A stretch of DNA of 64,000 nucleotides from Deinococcus sp. AB2017081 (lineage in GTDB: Bacteria; Deinococcota; Deinococci; Deinococcales; Deinococcaceae), in NCBI RefSeq assembly GCF_034440735.1, contig NZ_CP140100.1:1-64000 (forward strand). The letters run 5' to 3'. Both the position numbers and the translations under genes were made by a program. Shown in pieces: positions 24,377 to 36,869 of the stretch. The number at the start of each line of letters is the position of its first letter. Positions within the stretch are counted from its first letter, which is position 1. The notes under the pieces were generated by a model, which made no database searches, had not been told where the DNA came from, and saw only the letters and a program-made list of their open reading frames with translations.

Positions 24377-25797
24377 AGCATGGCCTCGATGACCGACCAG
24401 TCCAGACTTTCCCGTACCCGCGCGGCGATGGCGTCCAGGCGGGCGTCCAGCGAGTCCAGACCGGCGGGCACCGGCAGTCCGGCCCACGACAGGAAGCGCT
24501 CCAGATACGCGGGGTTCTCCAGCAGGCCGTGCACGTACGTGCCGCGCACGTTGCCCTGCCGCCACAGCACGCCCGGCACCAGCGCCAGGGCCCCCGGCCC
24601 GGTCACCGTCCGGCCGTGGTGGATCTCGTAGCCGCTCAGGGTGAAGCCCGTCTCGGGATCCGTGAAGGTAGTCTGCACGGTCGTCTTGTCCGGCGCGAAG
24701 TCGGTGTGCAGGTCGAGGAGGCCCAGGCCGGGCACCTCTGCCCCGCCCCCCTCCACGCCGTGGGGATCGCGGATGGACACGCCCAGCATCTGCATTCCGC
24801 CGCACACGCCCAGCACCGGCACGCCCCCGTTGGCCATGCGCGTGATCGCCCCCGCGAGGCCCGTGGCCCGCAGCCAGCCCAGGTCAGCGGCCGTGCTCTT
24901 GCTGCCGGGCAGGATGACGGCCTGGGCGCCGCGCAGCTCGTCCGGGGACGTGACCCAGCGGGCCAGTCCCTCCAGCGGCGCGAACTCGTCGAGATTGCTC
25001 ACGCGCGGCAGGCGGGGAATGGCGACGAAACCGGCGTGGCCGCCATCCGAGGGTCGGGGCGACCCGGCCAGATCACCGTGGAGCCACACCCCATCCTCTT
25101 CCGGCAATGGGACATCCAGCAGGGGAACCACGCCCACCGTCGGCACCCCCGTCTGCGCTTCAAGCCACGCGGGCGCGGGGGCCAGCAGCGCCGGGTCGCC
25201 CCGGAAGCGGTTCAGGATGAAGCCGCGCAGGCGTGCCCGTTCCTGGGGTTCCAGGCAGTGCCACGTGCCCAGCAGGTGCGCGAAGGCCCCGCCCCGGTCG
25301 ATGTCGGCCGCGAGCAGCACCCCGGCCTGCGCCTCGAGCGCCACGCGCATGTTCACGATGTCGCTGGCGCGCAGGTTGACCTCGGCGGGGCTGCCCGCGC
25401 CCTCGATCACGACCACGTCGTAGTCGGCCAGCAGACCGTGCAGGGCGGTCTGCACGTGCGGCCACAGGTGGGCCTTGCGCCCGCGCCACGGCAGCTCGGT
25501 GATCACGGGATCGGCGTGGCCCAGCAGCACCACCTGCGAGCGGGTGTCGGCCTCGGGCTTCAGGAGCACCGGGTTCATGCGGACATCCGGCACCACCCGC
25601 GCCGCCCGCGCCTGGACGAGCTGGGCGCGGCCCATCTCCAGCCCGGCAGGGGTCACGCCCGCGTTGTTGCTCATGTTCTGCGCCTTGAAGGGAGCGACCC
25701 GCACGCCCGCGTTCGACAGCGCCCGGCACAGTGCGGCCGTGAGGTAGCTCTTGCCCGCGCTGCTGGTGCAGCCCTGGATCATGATCGCCCTACCCAT
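24373..25797 (-). CDS. cobQ: Cobyric acid synthase
   Basis: A 474-residue amidotransferase. The N-terminal dethiobiotin-synthetase-like domain has P-loop GCTSSAGKS (9-17), [20 protein letters not shown] and [14 protein letters not shown]. The C-terminal glutaminase domain has [12 protein letters not shown] with the nucleophilic Cys and YEIHHGRT. It amidates adenosylcobyrinic acid a,c-diamide at four positions. ATG 25797 overlaps the cobD 3' end by 8 bp. Synonym cbiP. Confidence 0.95.
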   Translation of the reverse strand: MGRAIMIQGCTSSAGKSYLTAALCRALSNAGVRVAPFKAQNMSNNAGVTPAGLEMGRAQLVQARAARVVPDVRMNPVLLKPEADTRSQVVLLGHADPVITELPWRGRKAHLWPHVQTALHGLLADYDVVVIEGAGSPAEVNLRASDIVNMRVALEAQAGVLLAADIDRGGAFAHLLGTWHCLEPQERARLRGFILNRFRGDPALLAPAPAWLEAQTGVPTVGVVPLLDVPLPEEDGVWLHGDLAGSPRPSDGGHAGFVAIPRLPRVSNLDEFAPLEGLARWVTSPDELRGAQAVILPGSKSTAADLGWLRATGLAGAITRMANGGVPVLGVCGGMQMLGVSIRDPHGVEGGGAEVPGLGLLDLHTDFAPDKTTVQTTFTDPETGFTLSGYEIHHGRTVTGPGALALVPGVLWRQGNVRGTYVHGLLENPAYLERFLSWAGLPVPAGLDSLDARLDAIAARVRESLDWSVIEAML

Positions 25798-26827
25798 GCC
25801 GGCCCCGTGTGCCGAGCAGTTCCCGCAGCGCCCGCACCAGCGTGGCGTTCTCGCCAGGCATCCGGGTGCCGATCCGCAGGGTGTCGGGCAGGCCATAGCT
25901 GGCGCAGTCGCGCACGCGCAGGCCGCGTGACAACAGCTCGGCACACACGCGTGCGGCGTCGGGCACGCGCAGCGTCATATACGGCGTGCCGTGGTGCTCG
26001 ACGCGGCCCAGGCCCGCGAGGTCGGCCGCCAGCGCGGCGGCGTGCTGGGCCACACGCGGCAGCGTCTGCGCCAGGAACGAGGCTCCCTGCGGCAGCGCGG
26101 CCAGTACCGCCGCCGTGCCCGCCGGGACGTGCCACGCCGGGGCGAGGTTGTCGAGGGTGTCCACGACCTCGGGGTCGGCCAGGGCGTAGGCGGGCCGCGC
26201 CCCGACGAGTCCGTGCGCCTTGCCGGGCGACAGCACGCGCACCACGGCCGGATGCCGGGGTGGCGTGGGCAGGGCCGCGAAGGGAGCGTAGGCCTCGTCC
26301 ACGACCAGCAGCGCCCCCGACGCGGCGCAGGTGTCGGCCAGGACGCGCAGCTGATCCGGCGTGGGGGCGTGTCCGGTCGGATTATGCGGGTACCCCACGT
26401 ACACGAGCCGCGTGCCGGTCGGGAGGGTGGCCGGACACTCCGGCACCGTGACCACCGTGGCCCGCCCCAGGGCGGCGGCCCGCGCGAGTTCCCCGAAGGG
26501 CGCGTGGAGGCTCAGCAGCATGTGGCCGGCTGGCAGGTACGCCCGCACCAGCCGGTGCAGCAGCTCCGAGGCTCCCGTGGCGAGCGTGACATGGGCAGCG
26601 TCCAGCCCGTGCCACGTGCCCAGGCGGGAACGCACCTCCGAATACGCGGGATCGGGATACGCCGCGTGATCGGCGTCGCGCAGCGCCTGCACCAGCAGCG
26701 GATTCGGGCCGTAGGGATTGGCGTTCACGCTGAAGTCCAGGCCGGAAAAGCGCGTGGCGTCCGGGCCGCCGTGTGGCACCCGGGGCACGCGGGGGGGCAG
26801 GTCGCCGGGAATCACCGTGTCCTCCAT
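25790..26827 (-). CDS. cobD: Threonine-phosphate decarboxylase (PLP aminotransferase fold)
   Basis: A 345-residue class-I/II aminotransferase-fold enzyme: [49 protein letters not shown] and [11 protein letters not shown], where Lys is the likely PLP ligand. In this operon it should make (R)-1-amino-2-propanol phosphate for cobinamide assembly (Salmonella CobD; named CobC in Pseudomonas). A histidinol-phosphate aminotransferase would look similar, but context favours the cobalamin role. The start overlaps the cbiB end by 16 bp. Confidence 0.88.
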   Translation of the reverse strand: MEDTVIPGDLPPRVPRVPHGGPDATRFSGLDFSVNANPYGPNPLLVQALRDADHAAYPDPAYSEVRSRLGTWHGLDAAHVTLATGASELLHRLVRAYLPAGHMLLSLHAPFGELARAAALGRATVVTVPECPATLPTGTRLVYVGYPHNPTGHAPTPDQLRVLADTCAASGALLVVDEAYAPFAALPTPPRHPAVVRVLSPGKAHGLVGARPAYALADPEVVDTLDNLAPAWHVPAGTAAVLAALPQGASFLAQTLPRVAQHAAALAADLAGLGRVEHHGTPYMTLRVPDAARVCAELLSRGLRVRDCASYGLPDTLRIGTRMPGENATLVRALRELLGTRGRHG

Positions 26828-27705
26828 ATCCCCGGCAGCATGACGCACCCGGCCGCCAGCAGCAGCGTGCGGCGGGCCAGTGCCAGGGCACGGGGCAGGT
26901 CGGCGGGCAGCGGGGGCCGCCCGGCCGCGTTCAGGACATACACGCCGCGTTTTTCCACGCGCACCCCCAGCGCCCCGGCGAAGGCGCTCATGGGGTGGCC
27001 GCCGTTCGGACTGGGCGTGGCCCGCCGGTCGCGGGCCCACACGCGCCAGCCCCGGCCCCCGGCCGCCAGCAGGGCACACCCGGCGGTGAGCCGCGCCGGC
27101 CCCAGGTTCAGCACGTCGTCGGCGTGGGCGGCGACCTTGCCGGGCCATTCCAGCTCCGGTGTACGGTAGCCCCACATCGCGTCGGCGGTGTTCGTGAAGC
27201 GGTACGCGGCGGCCAGCGGCAGGCCCCCCACGCGGGCCGCGAGCAGCGGTGCGACGACGCTGTCGGAGATGTTCTCCGCGAGGCTGGCGATCGCCGCGCC
27301 CGCCACCCCGGAGGCGTCCAGGGTGGAGGTATCGCGGCTCACGAGGTGCCACGACAGCAGGCGGCGGGCCTCGGGGAGGTTCCCGGCTGCCAGCGCGTCA
27401 TGCACCTCCTGCACGGCCGCGAACAGCGCCCGGCGGGCCAGCAGCGGCTTGAGGAGCACGCCCTGTACGGGCCACGGCAGGCGGGACGCCAGTGCCCCGA
27501 TCCCCGCGCTGACGGCCACTCCCAGCCCCCACCCGGCTGCCCCCTCGATCAGTTGCCCGGCAGGTGTGCCCCCCCGCCAGCGCGAGCGGGCCGCGTTCAG
27601 AGACGACCCCATCCACACGACGGGGTGGGCCCACGCGGGCGGCTCGCCCAGCGTGTCCAGCGCCAGGGCGAGCACCACAGCACGGCGGGGGACTGGACGC
27701 AGCAC
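26812..27705 (-). CDS. cbiB: Adenosylcobinamide-phosphate synthase
   Basis: A 297-residue polytopic membrane protein: [21 protein letters not shown] at the N terminus, then [27 protein letters not shown] and [17 protein letters not shown] [16 protein letters not shown], plus [17 protein letters not shown]. It joins aminopropanol phosphate to cobyric acid. GTG 27705 is chosen: it is 2 nt after the cobO stop and AAGG overlaps the junction. A downstream GTG near the first membrane helix is possible. Confidence 0.92.
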   Translation of the reverse strand: MLRPVPRRAVVLALALDTLGEPPAWAHPVVWMGSSLNAARSRWRGGTPAGQLIEGAAGWGLGVAVSAGIGALASRLPWPVQGVLLKPLLARRALFAAVQEVHDALAAGNLPEARRLLSWHLVSRDTSTLDASGVAGAAIASLAENISDSVVAPLLAARVGGLPLAAAYRFTNTADAMWGYRTPELEWPGKVAAHADDVLNLGPARLTAGCALLAAGGRGWRVWARDRRATPSPNGGHPMSAFAGALGVRVEKRGVYVLNAAGRPPLPADLPRALALARRTLLLAAGCVMLPGIWRTR

Positions 27706-27707
27706 CT

Positions 27708-28328
27708 TCAGTACTCGATGCCGGTCTGGGCACCGATCCCGGCGGCGTACGCGTGCTTGACCGGCGTGACCTCGCTGACGGTGTCGGCCAGGGCCACGAG
27801 TTCGGGCAGGGCGTCGCGGCCGGTGATGACCACGTGCATGAGGGGTGGGCGTGCGGTCAAGACCGCCTCGACCTCCGGCCACGCCACCCAGCCGTAGGTC
27901 AGGGCGTAGGTGAACTCGTCCAGCACGATCAGGTCGTGCTCGCCGGCCTCGATCGCGGCCTTGGCCAGCGTCCAGCCGTGGGCGGCCATGGCGGCGCTGT
28001 TCTCCAGATCGCGCGAGCGCCACGTGAAGCCGTCGCCCAGGCCCTCGTGCTCGATGCCCAGCACGTCCAGGGTGCGGTGTTCGCCGAAGCGGGCCCCCTC
28101 GTGCTTCAGGAACTGGAACAGGCGCACGCGCAGGCCCCGGCCGTGGGCCCGCATCATCAGGCCCAGGGCGGCGGTCGTCTTGCCCTTGCCGTGCCCGGTG
28201 TTCACGATCACCAGCCCCCGGCGGCCCTTCTGGAGGCCCTCAGGCTTGCGGTGCGCGTCGCGGGCGGCCTCCAGATCACGCATGGCCGCCTCGCGCCGCG
28301 CACGGGTCGCGGGGTCGAGGTCGGTCAC
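27708..28328 (-). CDS. cobO: Cob(I)yrinic acid a,c-diamide adenosyltransferase (CobA/CobO/BtuR type)
   Basis: A 206-residue protein. The Walker-A-like loop [15 protein letters not shown] (P-loop at 45-51) transfers adenosyl from ATP to cobalt. [31 protein letters not shown] and VVITGRDA are also family signatures. The GTG start at 28328 overlaps the btuF stop (GTGA). Confidence 0.95.
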   Translation of the reverse strand: MTDLDPATRARREAAMRDLEAARDAHRKPEGLQKGRRGLVIVNTGHGKGKTTAALGLMMRAHGRGLRVRLFQFLKHEGARFGEHRTLDVLGIEHEGLGDGFTWRSRDLENSAAMAAHGWTLAKAAIEAGEHDLIVLDEFTYALTYGWVAWPEVEAVLTARPPLMHVVITGRDALPELVALADTVSEVTPVKHAYAAGIGAQTGIEY

Positions 28329-29197
28329 TTCAGGGCTCCGGGGTGCAGTATCCGGATCAGCGCCCGCAGGGCCACGGCCAGGCGCGGGCCGGGGCGGCTC
28401 AGGGCGTCGTTCTCCTCGGGGGTCGGCTCGTACACGCGGCCCGCCTGCACGGCCCGCAGGGTGCTCCAGCCGGGGCGGGTGCGGGCCAGCGCCGTGTCCA
28501 GGCCGACCATGACCTGCGGATTGGCCTTCACGATCAGCTCGGGGTCGAGCTTCGGGAAGTCGCCCAGCGCGGCCGGCACGATAGTGTGGCCGCCCGCCTT
28601 CGTGATCAGCGCCCCGATGAACGAGTTCGGCCCGACCGAGTACGGCGTGGGGTCGATCTCGAAGTACGTGCTGACCTTCGGCCGGCTGATGACGCTGGCC
28701 TGGAGGGTGTTCAGGTCGCCGCGCATGGTCGTGATCAGGCGCGTGGCCCCGGCCTCGTGGTTGGTCAGTTTGCCCAGGACGGCGATCTTCTCGAAGACCT
28801 CGTTATAGGTCTGTGCGGTGCCGCCGTACACGGTCAGGCCCGCCGCTGCCAGCTTCTCGGTCAGGCGCGAACCGCTGGACTCGTCGGCCAGTACCAGATC
28901 GGGTTTCAGGGCCACGATCTTCTCGATGTCCGGCTGGTAGCCGCTTCCGACCTTCGGCAGGCGATCCGTCAGGGCCTTCGGATAGTTGCTGAACACGTCC
29001 ACAGCGATCAACGCCGATTCCGCGCCGATGGCCGCCAGCGTCTCGGTGTGGCTGGGCAGCATGGCGATGATCCGGCGCGGCTGGGCCTTCAGGGTGACGG
29101 TGCGGCCCAGGTCGTCGGTGACGGTCAGGGGGTACGTGGCGGCGGCAGCGGTGGATGCGCCAGCCAGCAGGGCGGCGAGCAGGAAACGGTGGAACAT
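28325..29197 (-). CDS. btuF: Cobalamin/cobinamide ABC substrate-binding protein (BtuF-like)
   Basis: A 290-residue class-III binding protein with signal peptide ([20 protein letters not shown]). Pattern: [39 protein letters not shown] and [14 protein letters not shown]. It would capture corrinoids for a BtuCD importer, whose permease and ATPase are not in this window. GGAG precedes ATG 29197. It is the first gene after the cobalamin riboswitch and terminator, so it is repressed when cobalamin is plentiful. Confidence 0.9.
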   Translation of the reverse strand: MFHRFLLAALLAGASTAAAATYPLTVTDDLGRTVTLKAQPRRIIAMLPSHTETLAAIGAESALIAVDVFSNYPKALTDRLPKVGSGYQPDIEKIVALKPDLVLADESSGSRLTEKLAAAGLTVYGGTAQTYNEVFEKIAVLGKLTNHEAGATRLITTMRGDLNTLQASVISRPKVSTYFEIDPTPYSVGPNSFIGALITKAGGHTIVPAALGDFPKLDPELIVKANPQVMVGLDTALARTRPGWSTLRAVQAGRVYEPTPEENDALSRPGPRLAVALRALIRILHPGALK

Positions 29198-29250
29198 GGG
29201 AACTCCGGCGTGCGGGGGCGGTGTGCGGCCAGGAGCGGGTGCAGCTTGCG

Positions 29251-29280
29251 AAAACCCGCTCCGGCCGGGGCCAGAGCGGG
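29251..29280 (-). terminator. Intrinsic terminator, expression platform of the cobalamin riboswitch
   Basis: Read on the minus strand, CCCGCTC (29280-29274) pairs with GAGCGGG (29261-29255), followed directly by TTTT (29254-29251). An alternative partner of the 3' arm lies downstream: bases 29239-29227 (CCCGCTCCTGGCC) can pair with 29266-29255, giving a mutually exclusive fold. This is the architecture of a riboswitch-controlled attenuator before btuF. Confidence 0.75.
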
Positions 29281-29354
29281 CACGCGCGGGGAGCGCGGTG
29301 ACATCGGCATCTGTGGCCCTCTGACGGCGAGAGGTGCGCTGCACGGGGCAGCGT

Positions 29355-29444
<90 letters not shown>

Positions 29445-29462
<18 letters not shown>

Positions 29463-30032
29463 AGCAGAGGCCGGGGGCCGCAGCGCCACGAGCCACCACG
29501 CCCCGCCCGCCCGGCGCAGCGTGGCGACCGCGCCGGGCGGCACCTCCGCACCGGTCACGCCCACGGTCACGCGCAGCAGCGCCAGCAGCGGGCCCGCGTG
29601 TGTGATGGCCACGACCTCGCCGCTGTCCGGCAGGGTGTCCAGCCACCCGTACAGGCGGGCGTGAAAGACGCGTCCGGTCTCGCCACCGGGGGGGCCGGTG
29701 TCGGCGTCCGGATTGCCCAGCGCGTCGATCCAGCGCCGGGGGGCGTCGCCGTGAGCGGTCTCCAGCTCGGCCCAGGTGTGCCCGGCCATGATGCCGAAGT
29801 CGGCCTCGCGCAGCGCGGGGGTGGGCACCGCACCCGGACATCCAGCCAGCGCCGCCGTCTGCCGCGTGCGGAGGGCCGGGGACGTGAACGCCACAGCGTC
29901 CAGGGGAAGCCCCAGACCTGCCGCCAGCGCCTCACCAACCGCCGTCAGTGGCGCGTCCTCGTCCGGCTGCGGATACCGCTTCCCGGCATTCGGCGCAGTC
30001 GGCGCATGCCGGACGAGGTGCAGCGTCAGCAC
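29445..30032 (-). CDS. cobC: Alpha-ribazole phosphatase-like histidine phosphatase
   Basis: A 195-residue histidine-phosphatase-superfamily protein: LHLVRHAPT with the catalytic [28 protein letters not shown] with the conserved Glu region and [12 protein letters not shown] with the second His. In this context it should dephosphorylate alpha-ribazole phosphate or adenosylcobalamin phosphate. The GTG start at 30032 lies 3 nt after the cobS stop, with GAGG bridging. Its 3' end is inside the riboswitch transcript region. Confidence 0.88.
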
Positions 30033-30035
30033 TCC

Positions 30036-30773
30036 TCAGCGCCCCCACGCGAAGGCACACAGCGCACACAGTTCCGCCACGGTCACGATCATGCCGTATC
30101 CATCGCCGCTCAGACCGCCGCCCAGCCGCCGCGCCGCGAAGGCGGCCACCAGCAGGCCACCGACCAGCGCCGCCAGCCACGCGATCCACGCGCCGGGGAT
30201 CAGCAGGGTCGGCGCGGCGAGCAGCAGCGCCACGCCCCAGCGGCCCTCGCGTGAGCGGGCCCCCAGCGACTCCGGGCGGGCGGCAGGATAGGCGTTCATG
30301 GGGCCAAGCAGCACCGTCCGGGCCGCCACCGCCGCGACCAGCGGGGCCAGCGGCGGCAGGGGCGCGGCCAGCAGGCTCCACAGCGTCAGCAGGGCGAGCA
30401 CGCCGGTCGCCAGCCCGAAGGCTCCCACGTGGACGTCGCGCAGGATCACGAGCCGCTCGGCCGGCGACTTCATGGCGAACAGAGCATCGGCGCTGTCCAC
30501 CAGCCCGTCGAAGTGCAGCATCCCGGTCACGGCCAGCCACGCCCCCACACCCAGCGCCGCGGTCACGCCCCCCGGCAGCGGGAGCGGCAGCCACAGCAGC
30601 AGCGCCACCAGACCGCCCACCGCGTAGCCGGCCAGCGGGTAGTACGCGCTGGCCCGCGCGAAGTCGCCGTCGCGCACCTCGCGGACGTGGGGCAGCGGCA
30701 GGGTCGTCAGGAAGGTCAGGGCCAGGTGCGCGGCGGCGCGTTCACGGAGCCAGGTCGTGCGGATGGGGGGCAT
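30036..30773 (-). CDS. cobS: Adenosylcobinamide-GDP ribazoletransferase
   Basis: A 245-residue multi-spanning membrane protein: [50 protein letters not shown] with the acidic metal-binding motif, [17 protein letters not shown] and [13 protein letters not shown]. It performs the last joining step of cobalamin synthesis. AGGAGG lies about 12 nt before ATG 30773, a long spacing. It is paired with cobC and divergent from the ebo cluster. Confidence 0.95.
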   Translation of the reverse strand: MPPIRTTWLRERAAAHLALTFLTTLPLPHVREVRDGDFARASAYYPLAGYAVGGLVALLLWLPLPLPGGVTAALGVGAWLAVTGMLHFDGLVDSADALFAMKSPAERLVILRDVHVGAFGLATGVLALLTLWSLLAAPLPPLAPLVAAVAARTVLLGPMNAYPAARPESLGARSREGRWGVALLLAAPTLLIPGAWIAWLAALVGGLLVAAFAARRLGGGLSGDGYGMIVTVAELCALCAFAWGR

Positions 30774-30874
30774 GGGGCTACGTCCTCCTGGCCGGCCACG
30801 ACAGGTGGACGCCGCCCCCGATCCTACGGTGTGACGAGGCGGCCAGACGCGATGCCAGGTTCAGAATGGTCGGA

Positions 30875-30900
30875 CGCTGAGAAGCGGTTAGCGTTCTTTT
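30875..30900 (+). terminator. Hairpin with T-tract in the leader region before the ebo cluster
   Basis: CGCTGA (30875-30880) pairs with TTAGCG (30888-30893) across GAAGCGG, and TTCTTTTTAT follows. It looks like a small plus-strand intrinsic terminator, yet no plus-strand gene ends here: the region lies between divergent cobS and eboD. It may be a leader attenuator for the ebo operon. Confidence 0.4.
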
Positions 30901-30982
30901 TATGCGGCTGGGCGCAGAGTTCAAGGATGTCTGACCGAGACCGATGTTACATTCTGCGCCGGGGGGCCGCCGGGGGATCCAC

Positions 30983-32182
30983 GTGACCCGCACCATCGAG
31001 CAGGTCGTACCCGTGACCTTCACGTACCCGGTACATTTCACGCAGGGCCTCTTCGACCCGGCCCGGCCACTGCTGCGCGACACCCTGGGGCACGCGAAGG
31101 TGCTGTGCGTGATCGACGACGGCGTGCTGGCCGCGTGGCCGGAGTTGCCCACCCAGATCAGCGCGTACTTCGCCGCGTCGCCGCAGCTGACGCTGGTGGC
31201 CGCGCCCCTGAGCGTGCCCGGCGGTGAGCGCTGCAAGCGTGACCCCGGCCACGTGGAGGCCGTGCAGGCGGCCATCAACGCGCACGGCATCGACCGGCAC
31301 GCCTACGTCATGGCCGTCGGGGGCGGTGCGGTGCTCGACATGGTTGGCTACGCTGCCGCGACCGCACACCGGGGTGTGCGCCTGATCCGTGTGCCCACCA
31401 CGGTGCTGTCGCAGAACGACTCGGCCGTGGGCGTCAAGAACAGCGTGAATGCCTTCGGCAAGAAGAACTGGCTGGGCACCTTCGCGCCGCCCTACGCCGT
31501 GCTGAACGACCGCGACTTCCTGACCACGCTGGAGGATCGCGACTGGCTGGGCGGCCTCAGCGAGGCGGTCAAGGTGGCGCTCCTGAAGGACGCCGCGTTC
31601 TTCGAGTGGCTGGAGGCGAATGCCGAGGCGCTGGCCGCCCGCGACCTGGCCGCCATGGAGTACGCCGTGTACCGCTGCGCGGAGCTGCACCTGGCGCACA
31701 TCGCCACGGGCGGCGACCCCTTCGAACAGGGCTCGTCGCGCCCGCTGGACTTCGGCCATTGGGCGGCGCACAAGCTCGAAAGCCTGAGCGGCTACGAACT
31801 GCGCCACGGAGAGGCCGTCGCGGTCGGCATCGCGCTGGACTGTACCTATGCGGCGCTGTCGGGCCTGCTGCCCGAAGCGGACTGGCGGCGCGTGATGAAT
31901 GTCCTGCTCACGCTGGGGCTCGACGTCTCCGTGCCGGAACTGGGCACCGACCGTCAGGACGCTGCCGATCCCGCGTCCGTCCTGAGCGGGCTGAACGAGT
32001 TCCGCGAGCACCTGGGCGGCCAGCTCACCATCGCCCTGCTGACGGGCATCGGCCGGCCGGTCGATGTCCACGAGATGAACCACGACACCCTGCGCCGCGC
32101 CGTCGCCGTCCTGAACGACGTGCACGCCCGGACGCCCACCGGAGGAGCACTATGCCTGCCCACGCCGACACCTGCCTGCTGA
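30983..32182 (+). CDS. eboD: EboD-type 3-dehydroquinate synthase homologue
   Basis: A 399-residue member of the dehydroquinate-synthase superfamily: [51 protein letters not shown], and the metal triad carried by [18 protein letters not shown] and LRHGEAVA. It probably makes a cyclic C7-sugar-derived product, but the ebo reaction is not settled. GTG 30983 is preferred, with GGGGGA ahead; an in-frame ATG at 30944 is possible. First gene of a six-gene cluster with eboB, eboE, eboC and eboF homologues. Confidence 0.88.
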   Translation: MTRTIEQVVPVTFTYPVHFTQGLFDPARPLLRDTLGHAKVLCVIDDGVLAAWPELPTQISAYFAASPQLTLVAAPLSVPGGERCKRDPGHVEAVQAAINAHGIDRHAYVMAVGGGAVLDMVGYAAATAHRGVRLIRVPTTVLSQNDSAVGVKNSVNAFGKKNWLGTFAPPYAVLNDRDFLTTLEDRDWLGGLSEAVKVALLKDAAFFEWLEANAEALAARDLAAMEYAVYRCAELHLAHIATGGDPFEQGSSRPLDFGHWAAHKLESLSGYELRHGEAVAVGIALDCTYAALSGLLPEADWRRVMNVLLTLGLDVSVPELGTDRQDAADPASVLSGLNEFREHLGGQLTIALLTGIGRPVDVHEMNHDTLRRAVAVLNDVHARTPTGGALCLPTPTPAC

Positions 32183-32478
32183 CCCAGGCCCACCTGCTCG
32201 ATGCGTCGTTCATGGAGCACCGTGCCCACCTGCTCGCCATCGCGGCCTTCCTCGACCGCCTGGAGCGGGCGCAGGGCGCGGCCACCACACCGCCGGACTT
32301 CCGGCTCACCGCGCTGCGCGGGGCGCTGCACGAACTCACCTCGCCCGAGTACGGCCGCGTGATGCGGGCGCAGCTGCTCCTGAGCGACCGTGACCTCACG
32401 CTGCTGGACGAGCGCGACTCGCAGAGCGCCTACGGAGCGTCGCGCCGGGCCGACAGCCACGAGGGGGCCGAACAGTGA
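32152..32478 (+). CDS. Small unknown protein inside the ebo cluster (108 aa)
   Basis: A 108-residue soluble protein with a helical middle ([29 protein letters not shown]) and an acidic polar C terminus. GGAGGAG at 32141-32147 gives a strong start at ATG 32152, inside the eboD 3' end. Its stop overlaps the eboB GTG. I do not recognise it, and it is shorter than and not obviously similar to the EboA protein expected in such clusters, so it may be a lineage-specific replacement. Confidence 0.75.
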   Translation: MPAHADTCLLTQAHLLDASFMEHRAHLLAIAAFLDRLERAQGAATTPPDFRLTALRGALHELTSPEYGRVMRAQLLLSDRDLTLLDERDSQSAYGASRRADSHEGAEQ

Positions 32479-33305
32479 ACTACATCGACATGCACGCGCA
32501 CATGGTCTCGCGCACCACCGACGACTACCACGCCATGGCCCTGAGCGGCTGCGTGGCCGTCACGGAACCCGCGTTCTGGTCCGGGCGCGACCGCCTGGGG
32601 CCGGAGGCCTTCGCGGACTACTTCGACCACCTCACGACCTTCGAGCCGGCCCGGGCCCGTGAATACGGCATCGCGCACTATGCGTGGCTGTGCCTGAATC
32701 CCAAGGAAGGCGAAGACCGGGATCTGACGAAGAAGGTGCTCGGCATCATCCCCGAGTTCCTGGGCCGCGACACGGTGCTGGGCATCGGCGAGATCGGCCT
32801 GAACCGCGTGACGCGCAACGAGCTGGCGACCTTCCTGGATCACGTGGAACTCGCGCTGGAGCACCAGCAGCTCATCCACATCCACACGCCGCACCTGGAA
32901 GACAAGTACAAGGGCACCCGCGTGATGATCGACGCGCTGACGAAGGACGCCCGCATCGACCCGGCCCGCGTGATGATCGACCACGCCGAGGAGCACACCG
33001 CCGAACTGATCCTGGCCGAGGGCTTCTGGACCGGGATCACGCTGTACCCCAAGACCAAGGCGTCCCCGGCCCGCGCCATCGACATGATCGAGGTGTACGG
33101 CAGCGACCGCCTGATCGTCGCCTCGGCGTGCGACTGGGGCCCCAGCCAGCCGCTGGCCGTGCCGGAGTTCATCTTCGAGGCCCGGCGGCGCGGCCACAGC
33201 GAGGCGACCATCCGCAAGATCGTGCTGGAGAACCCCGAGCGCTTCCTGGGCCAGTCCCCGAAGTTCGTCCCGCCCCGCCGCGAGCGGGCCACGGTGCCCG
33301 TGTGA
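32475..33305 (+). CDS. eboB: EboB-type TatD-family metal-dependent hydrolase
   Basis: A 276-residue TIM-barrel amidohydrolase. YIDMHAHM holds the first HxH metal pair, [10 protein letters not shown] the bridging Glu, IHIHTPH and IDHAEEH further His ligands, and ASACDWGPS the final Asp. TatD-like proteins are metal-dependent hydrolases. Within ebo clusters this subunit is conserved but its substrate is unknown. The GTG start at 32475 overlaps the small protein stop. Confidence 0.88.
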   Translation: MNYIDMHAHMVSRTTDDYHAMALSGCVAVTEPAFWSGRDRLGPEAFADYFDHLTTFEPARAREYGIAHYAWLCLNPKEGEDRDLTKKVLGIIPEFLGRDTVLGIGEIGLNRVTRNELATFLDHVELALEHQQLIHIHTPHLEDKYKGTRVMIDALTKDARIDPARVMIDHAEEHTAELILAEGFWTGITLYPKTKASPARAIDMIEVYGSDRLIVASACDWGPSQPLAVPEFIFEARRRGHSEATIRKIVLENPERFLGQSPKFVPPRRERATVPV

Positions 33306-34507
33306 GGGTGGACGAACAGGGCACGCAGCTCACGTACTGCACGAACATCCACCCCGCCGAGGGGCTGGCGGGCGTCCTGCGGAGCCTGGACGAGTACACC
33401 GTGCCCCTGAAGGCCCGCCTGTCGCCGGACGCCCCCTTCGGCGTGGGCCTGCGGCTGTCGGGCCGCGAGAGCGTGGAGGTGCTTCAGGGCACCGCGCTGG
33501 CCGATCTCCGCACCTTCCTGGACGACCGCGGCCTGTACGTGTTCACCATGAACGGCTTTCCGTACGGCCCCTTCCACGGGCAGGCGGTCAAGGCGCAGGT
33601 GCACGCCCCCGACTGGCGGCACCCCGAACGCGTGGCGTACACCCTGCGCCTGACCGAGATCCTCGCGGCGCTGCTGCCGGACGGCTCCGAGGGCAGCATC
33701 AGCACCAGTCCGCTGAGCTACGCGGCGTGGGTGGACGCCGCTGACCCGCAGGTGTGGCAGGAACTCACGCAGAACGTGGTGGAGGTCGTGGCCGCGCTCG
33801 TGCGGCTGCGTCAGGAACGCGGGATCGTCATCCACCTCGACATGGAACCCGAACCCGACGGCCTGCTGCAGTGCAGCGCCGATCTCGCGGCGTTCTACAC
33901 GGAGCACCTCCTCACGCATGGGGCCGAGGAGCTGGCGGCGCGGCTGGGCACCGGCCTGGACATGGCCCGTGCCCACCTGCGCGACCACTTCCAGGTCTGC
34001 TTCGACGTGTGCCACGTGGCCGTGATGTACGACGAACCCGCCGCTGCCCTGGCGCTGTACCGTGACGCCGGCCTGCGAGTGGGCAAGGTGCAGATCAGCT
34101 CTGCTCTGCGCCTCGTGCTGCCGGACGACGCGGCGGGCCGGGACGCGCTGGGCACCGCCCTGGCCCCCTTCGCGGAGGGCACGTACCTGCATCAGGTGAT
34201 CGCCCGCACGCGCCGCGGCACGCTCCTCCAGTACCCCGATCTGCCGCCCGCCCTGGCTGACCTGCACAACCCGGACGTGCAGGAGTGGCGCGTCCACTTC
34301 CACGTGCCGGTCTTCCTGGATCGCGCCGGGGTCTTCGGCTCCACGCAGGACGCGATCCCCGCCACGCTGGACGCCCTGCGGAGTGAACTCGCCGCACACC
34401 ATCTGGAGGTCGAGACGTACACCTGGGATGTGCTGCCAGGCGAGCTGAGGCTCCCGATGGTCGAGTCCATCGCCAGGGAACTGGAGTGGGTGCAGGATGT
34501 CCTCTAG
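33302..34507 (+). CDS. eboE: EboE-type metabolite-traffic protein (xylose-isomerase-like TIM barrel)
   Basis: A 401-residue sugar-phosphate-isomerase-like barrel: [12 protein letters not shown] at the N terminus, [41 protein letters not shown] and [15 protein letters not shown], in which Glu, Asp and His resemble metal ligands of the xylose-isomerase-like fold, then KVQISSALR and FHVPVF. These match the EboE family. GTG 33302 overlaps the eboB stop; its own stop overlaps eboC by 11 bp. The substrate is unknown. Confidence 0.88.
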   Translation: MRVDEQGTQLTYCTNIHPAEGLAGVLRSLDEYTVPLKARLSPDAPFGVGLRLSGRESVEVLQGTALADLRTFLDDRGLYVFTMNGFPYGPFHGQAVKAQVHAPDWRHPERVAYTLRLTEILAALLPDGSEGSISTSPLSYAAWVDAADPQVWQELTQNVVEVVAALVRLRQERGIVIHLDMEPEPDGLLQCSADLAAFYTEHLLTHGAEELAARLGTGLDMARAHLRDHFQVCFDVCHVAVMYDEPAAALALYRDAGLRVGKVQISSALRLVLPDDAAGRDALGTALAPFAEGTYLHQVIARTRRGTLLQYPDLPPALADLHNPDVQEWRVHFHVPVFLDRAGVFGSTQDAIPATLDALRSELAAHHLEVETYTWDVLPGELRLPMVESIARELEWVQDVL

Positions 34508-35375
34508 CGCCGCGCCCGGCCGCTCTGTGCGCTGGCACGCGCACCTGTCGCTGGCCCGCATCTCGAATTCACCCACGGTGGTCACGAACGCGCTGGCGGG
34601 GAGTGCCCTGGTCGGCGGGGATCTGGGCGGTGCATTGACGGTTGCCGTGGCGATGGTGCTGTTCTACACCGGCGGCATGTACCTGAACGACCTCCTCGAC
34701 CTCCAGATCGACCGGCGCGACCGCCCGGATCGTCCGCTGCCCTCTGGCACAATCCCTCTGTCCGAGGCGTGGGCCGTGACCGCGCTGCTGTTCGTGGTCG
34801 GCATGGGGCTGCTGCTGCTCGCCGGGGGCCGCGCCCCGCTGGGCGGGCTGGTGCTGGCCGCGCTGATCGTCCTGTACGACGCGTGGCACAAGACCAATCC
34901 GCTCAGTCCGGTGGTCATGGGGGCCACCCGCGCCCTGGTCTACGTGACCGCGGCGCTGGCCGTCGCCCCCACCGTCGGCCCGGCCGTGACGGTGTGGGCG
35001 CTGCTGCTCGGCGCGTACACGGCGGGCCTGACCTACGTCGCCAAGACCGAGGGCCGCCCCGTCCGTCCCCAGTCGTGGCCCGCGCGGTACTGGCCGGTGG
35101 CGCTCGTCGCCGCGCCGGTGCTGTACGCCGTGGTGGGCGGCTTCGCGTGGCCCACGTGGCCCGCCGCCCTGCTCCTGGCCGCGTGGATCGCGTACTCGCT
35201 GCGTTTCGTGTACGTGGCGCGCAACATCGGCGCGTCCGTGGGCCACCTGATCGCCGGGATGTGCCTGCTCGACGCCACCGTGCTGGCTGCAGCCGGTGCC
35301 TTCGCGTGGCTGCCGCTCGCCTACGCCGCCTTCGCGCTGACCCTGTGGGCCCAGCGCCACATCCGAGGAACCTGA
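34497..35375 (+). CDS. eboC: EboC-type UbiA-superfamily prenyltransferase
   Basis: A 292-residue protein with about eight membrane helices. The first UbiA aspartate-rich motif is clear ([21 protein letters not shown]), while the second region reads [15 protein letters not shown] with fewer acidic residues than classical Ubi[17 protein letters not shown] at the N terminus is typical. It would attach an isoprenoid to a small aromatic or sugar-derived acceptor, placing the ebo product in the membrane. Confidence 0.9.
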   Translation: MSSSAAPGRSVRWHAHLSLARISNSPTVVTNALAGSALVGGDLGGALTVAVAMVLFYTGGMYLNDLLDLQIDRRDRPDRPLPSGTIPLSEAWAVTALLFVVGMGLLLLAGGRAPLGGLVLAALIVLYDAWHKTNPLSPVVMGATRALVYVTAALAVAPTVGPAVTVWALLLGAYTAGLTYVAKTEGRPVRPQSWPARYWPVALVAAPVLYAVVGGFAWPTWPAALLLAAWIAYSLRFVYVARNIGASVGHLIAGMCLLDATVLAAAGAFAWLPLAYAAFALTLWAQRHIRGT

Positions 35376-35376
35376 C

Positions 35377-36780
<1,404 letters not shown>

Positions 36781-36789
36781 CCACCGGGC

Positions 36790-36805
36790 CCGGCGGCGCC
36801 GCCGG
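36790..36805 (+). terminator. GC palindrome after eboF, possible terminator
   Basis: The perfect palindrome CCGGCGGCGCCGCCGG starts 9 bp after the eboF stop. It has no T-tract and could act as a rho-independent-like stem or a protein site. Confidence 0.3.
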
Positions 36806-36856
36806 CGGCCGGAGGTATCGGGCGCGCCTGTGACGCCCGTGTCAGGGTCGACGTCC

Positions 36857-36862
36857 TACATT
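36857..36862 (+). promoter_or_regulatory. Leaderless-type -10 for the GGDEF-EAL gene
   Basis: TACATT lies 7 nt before GTG 36870, giving a transcript that begins at or next to the start codon. No good -35 is visible. Confidence 0.5.
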
Positions 36863-36869
36863 CGGAACC

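Noticed and set aside
30944..30982. Upstream ATG start for eboD
   Set aside because: It would add 13 residues with no similarity and lacks a ribosome site, while GTG 30983 has GGGGGA ahead.
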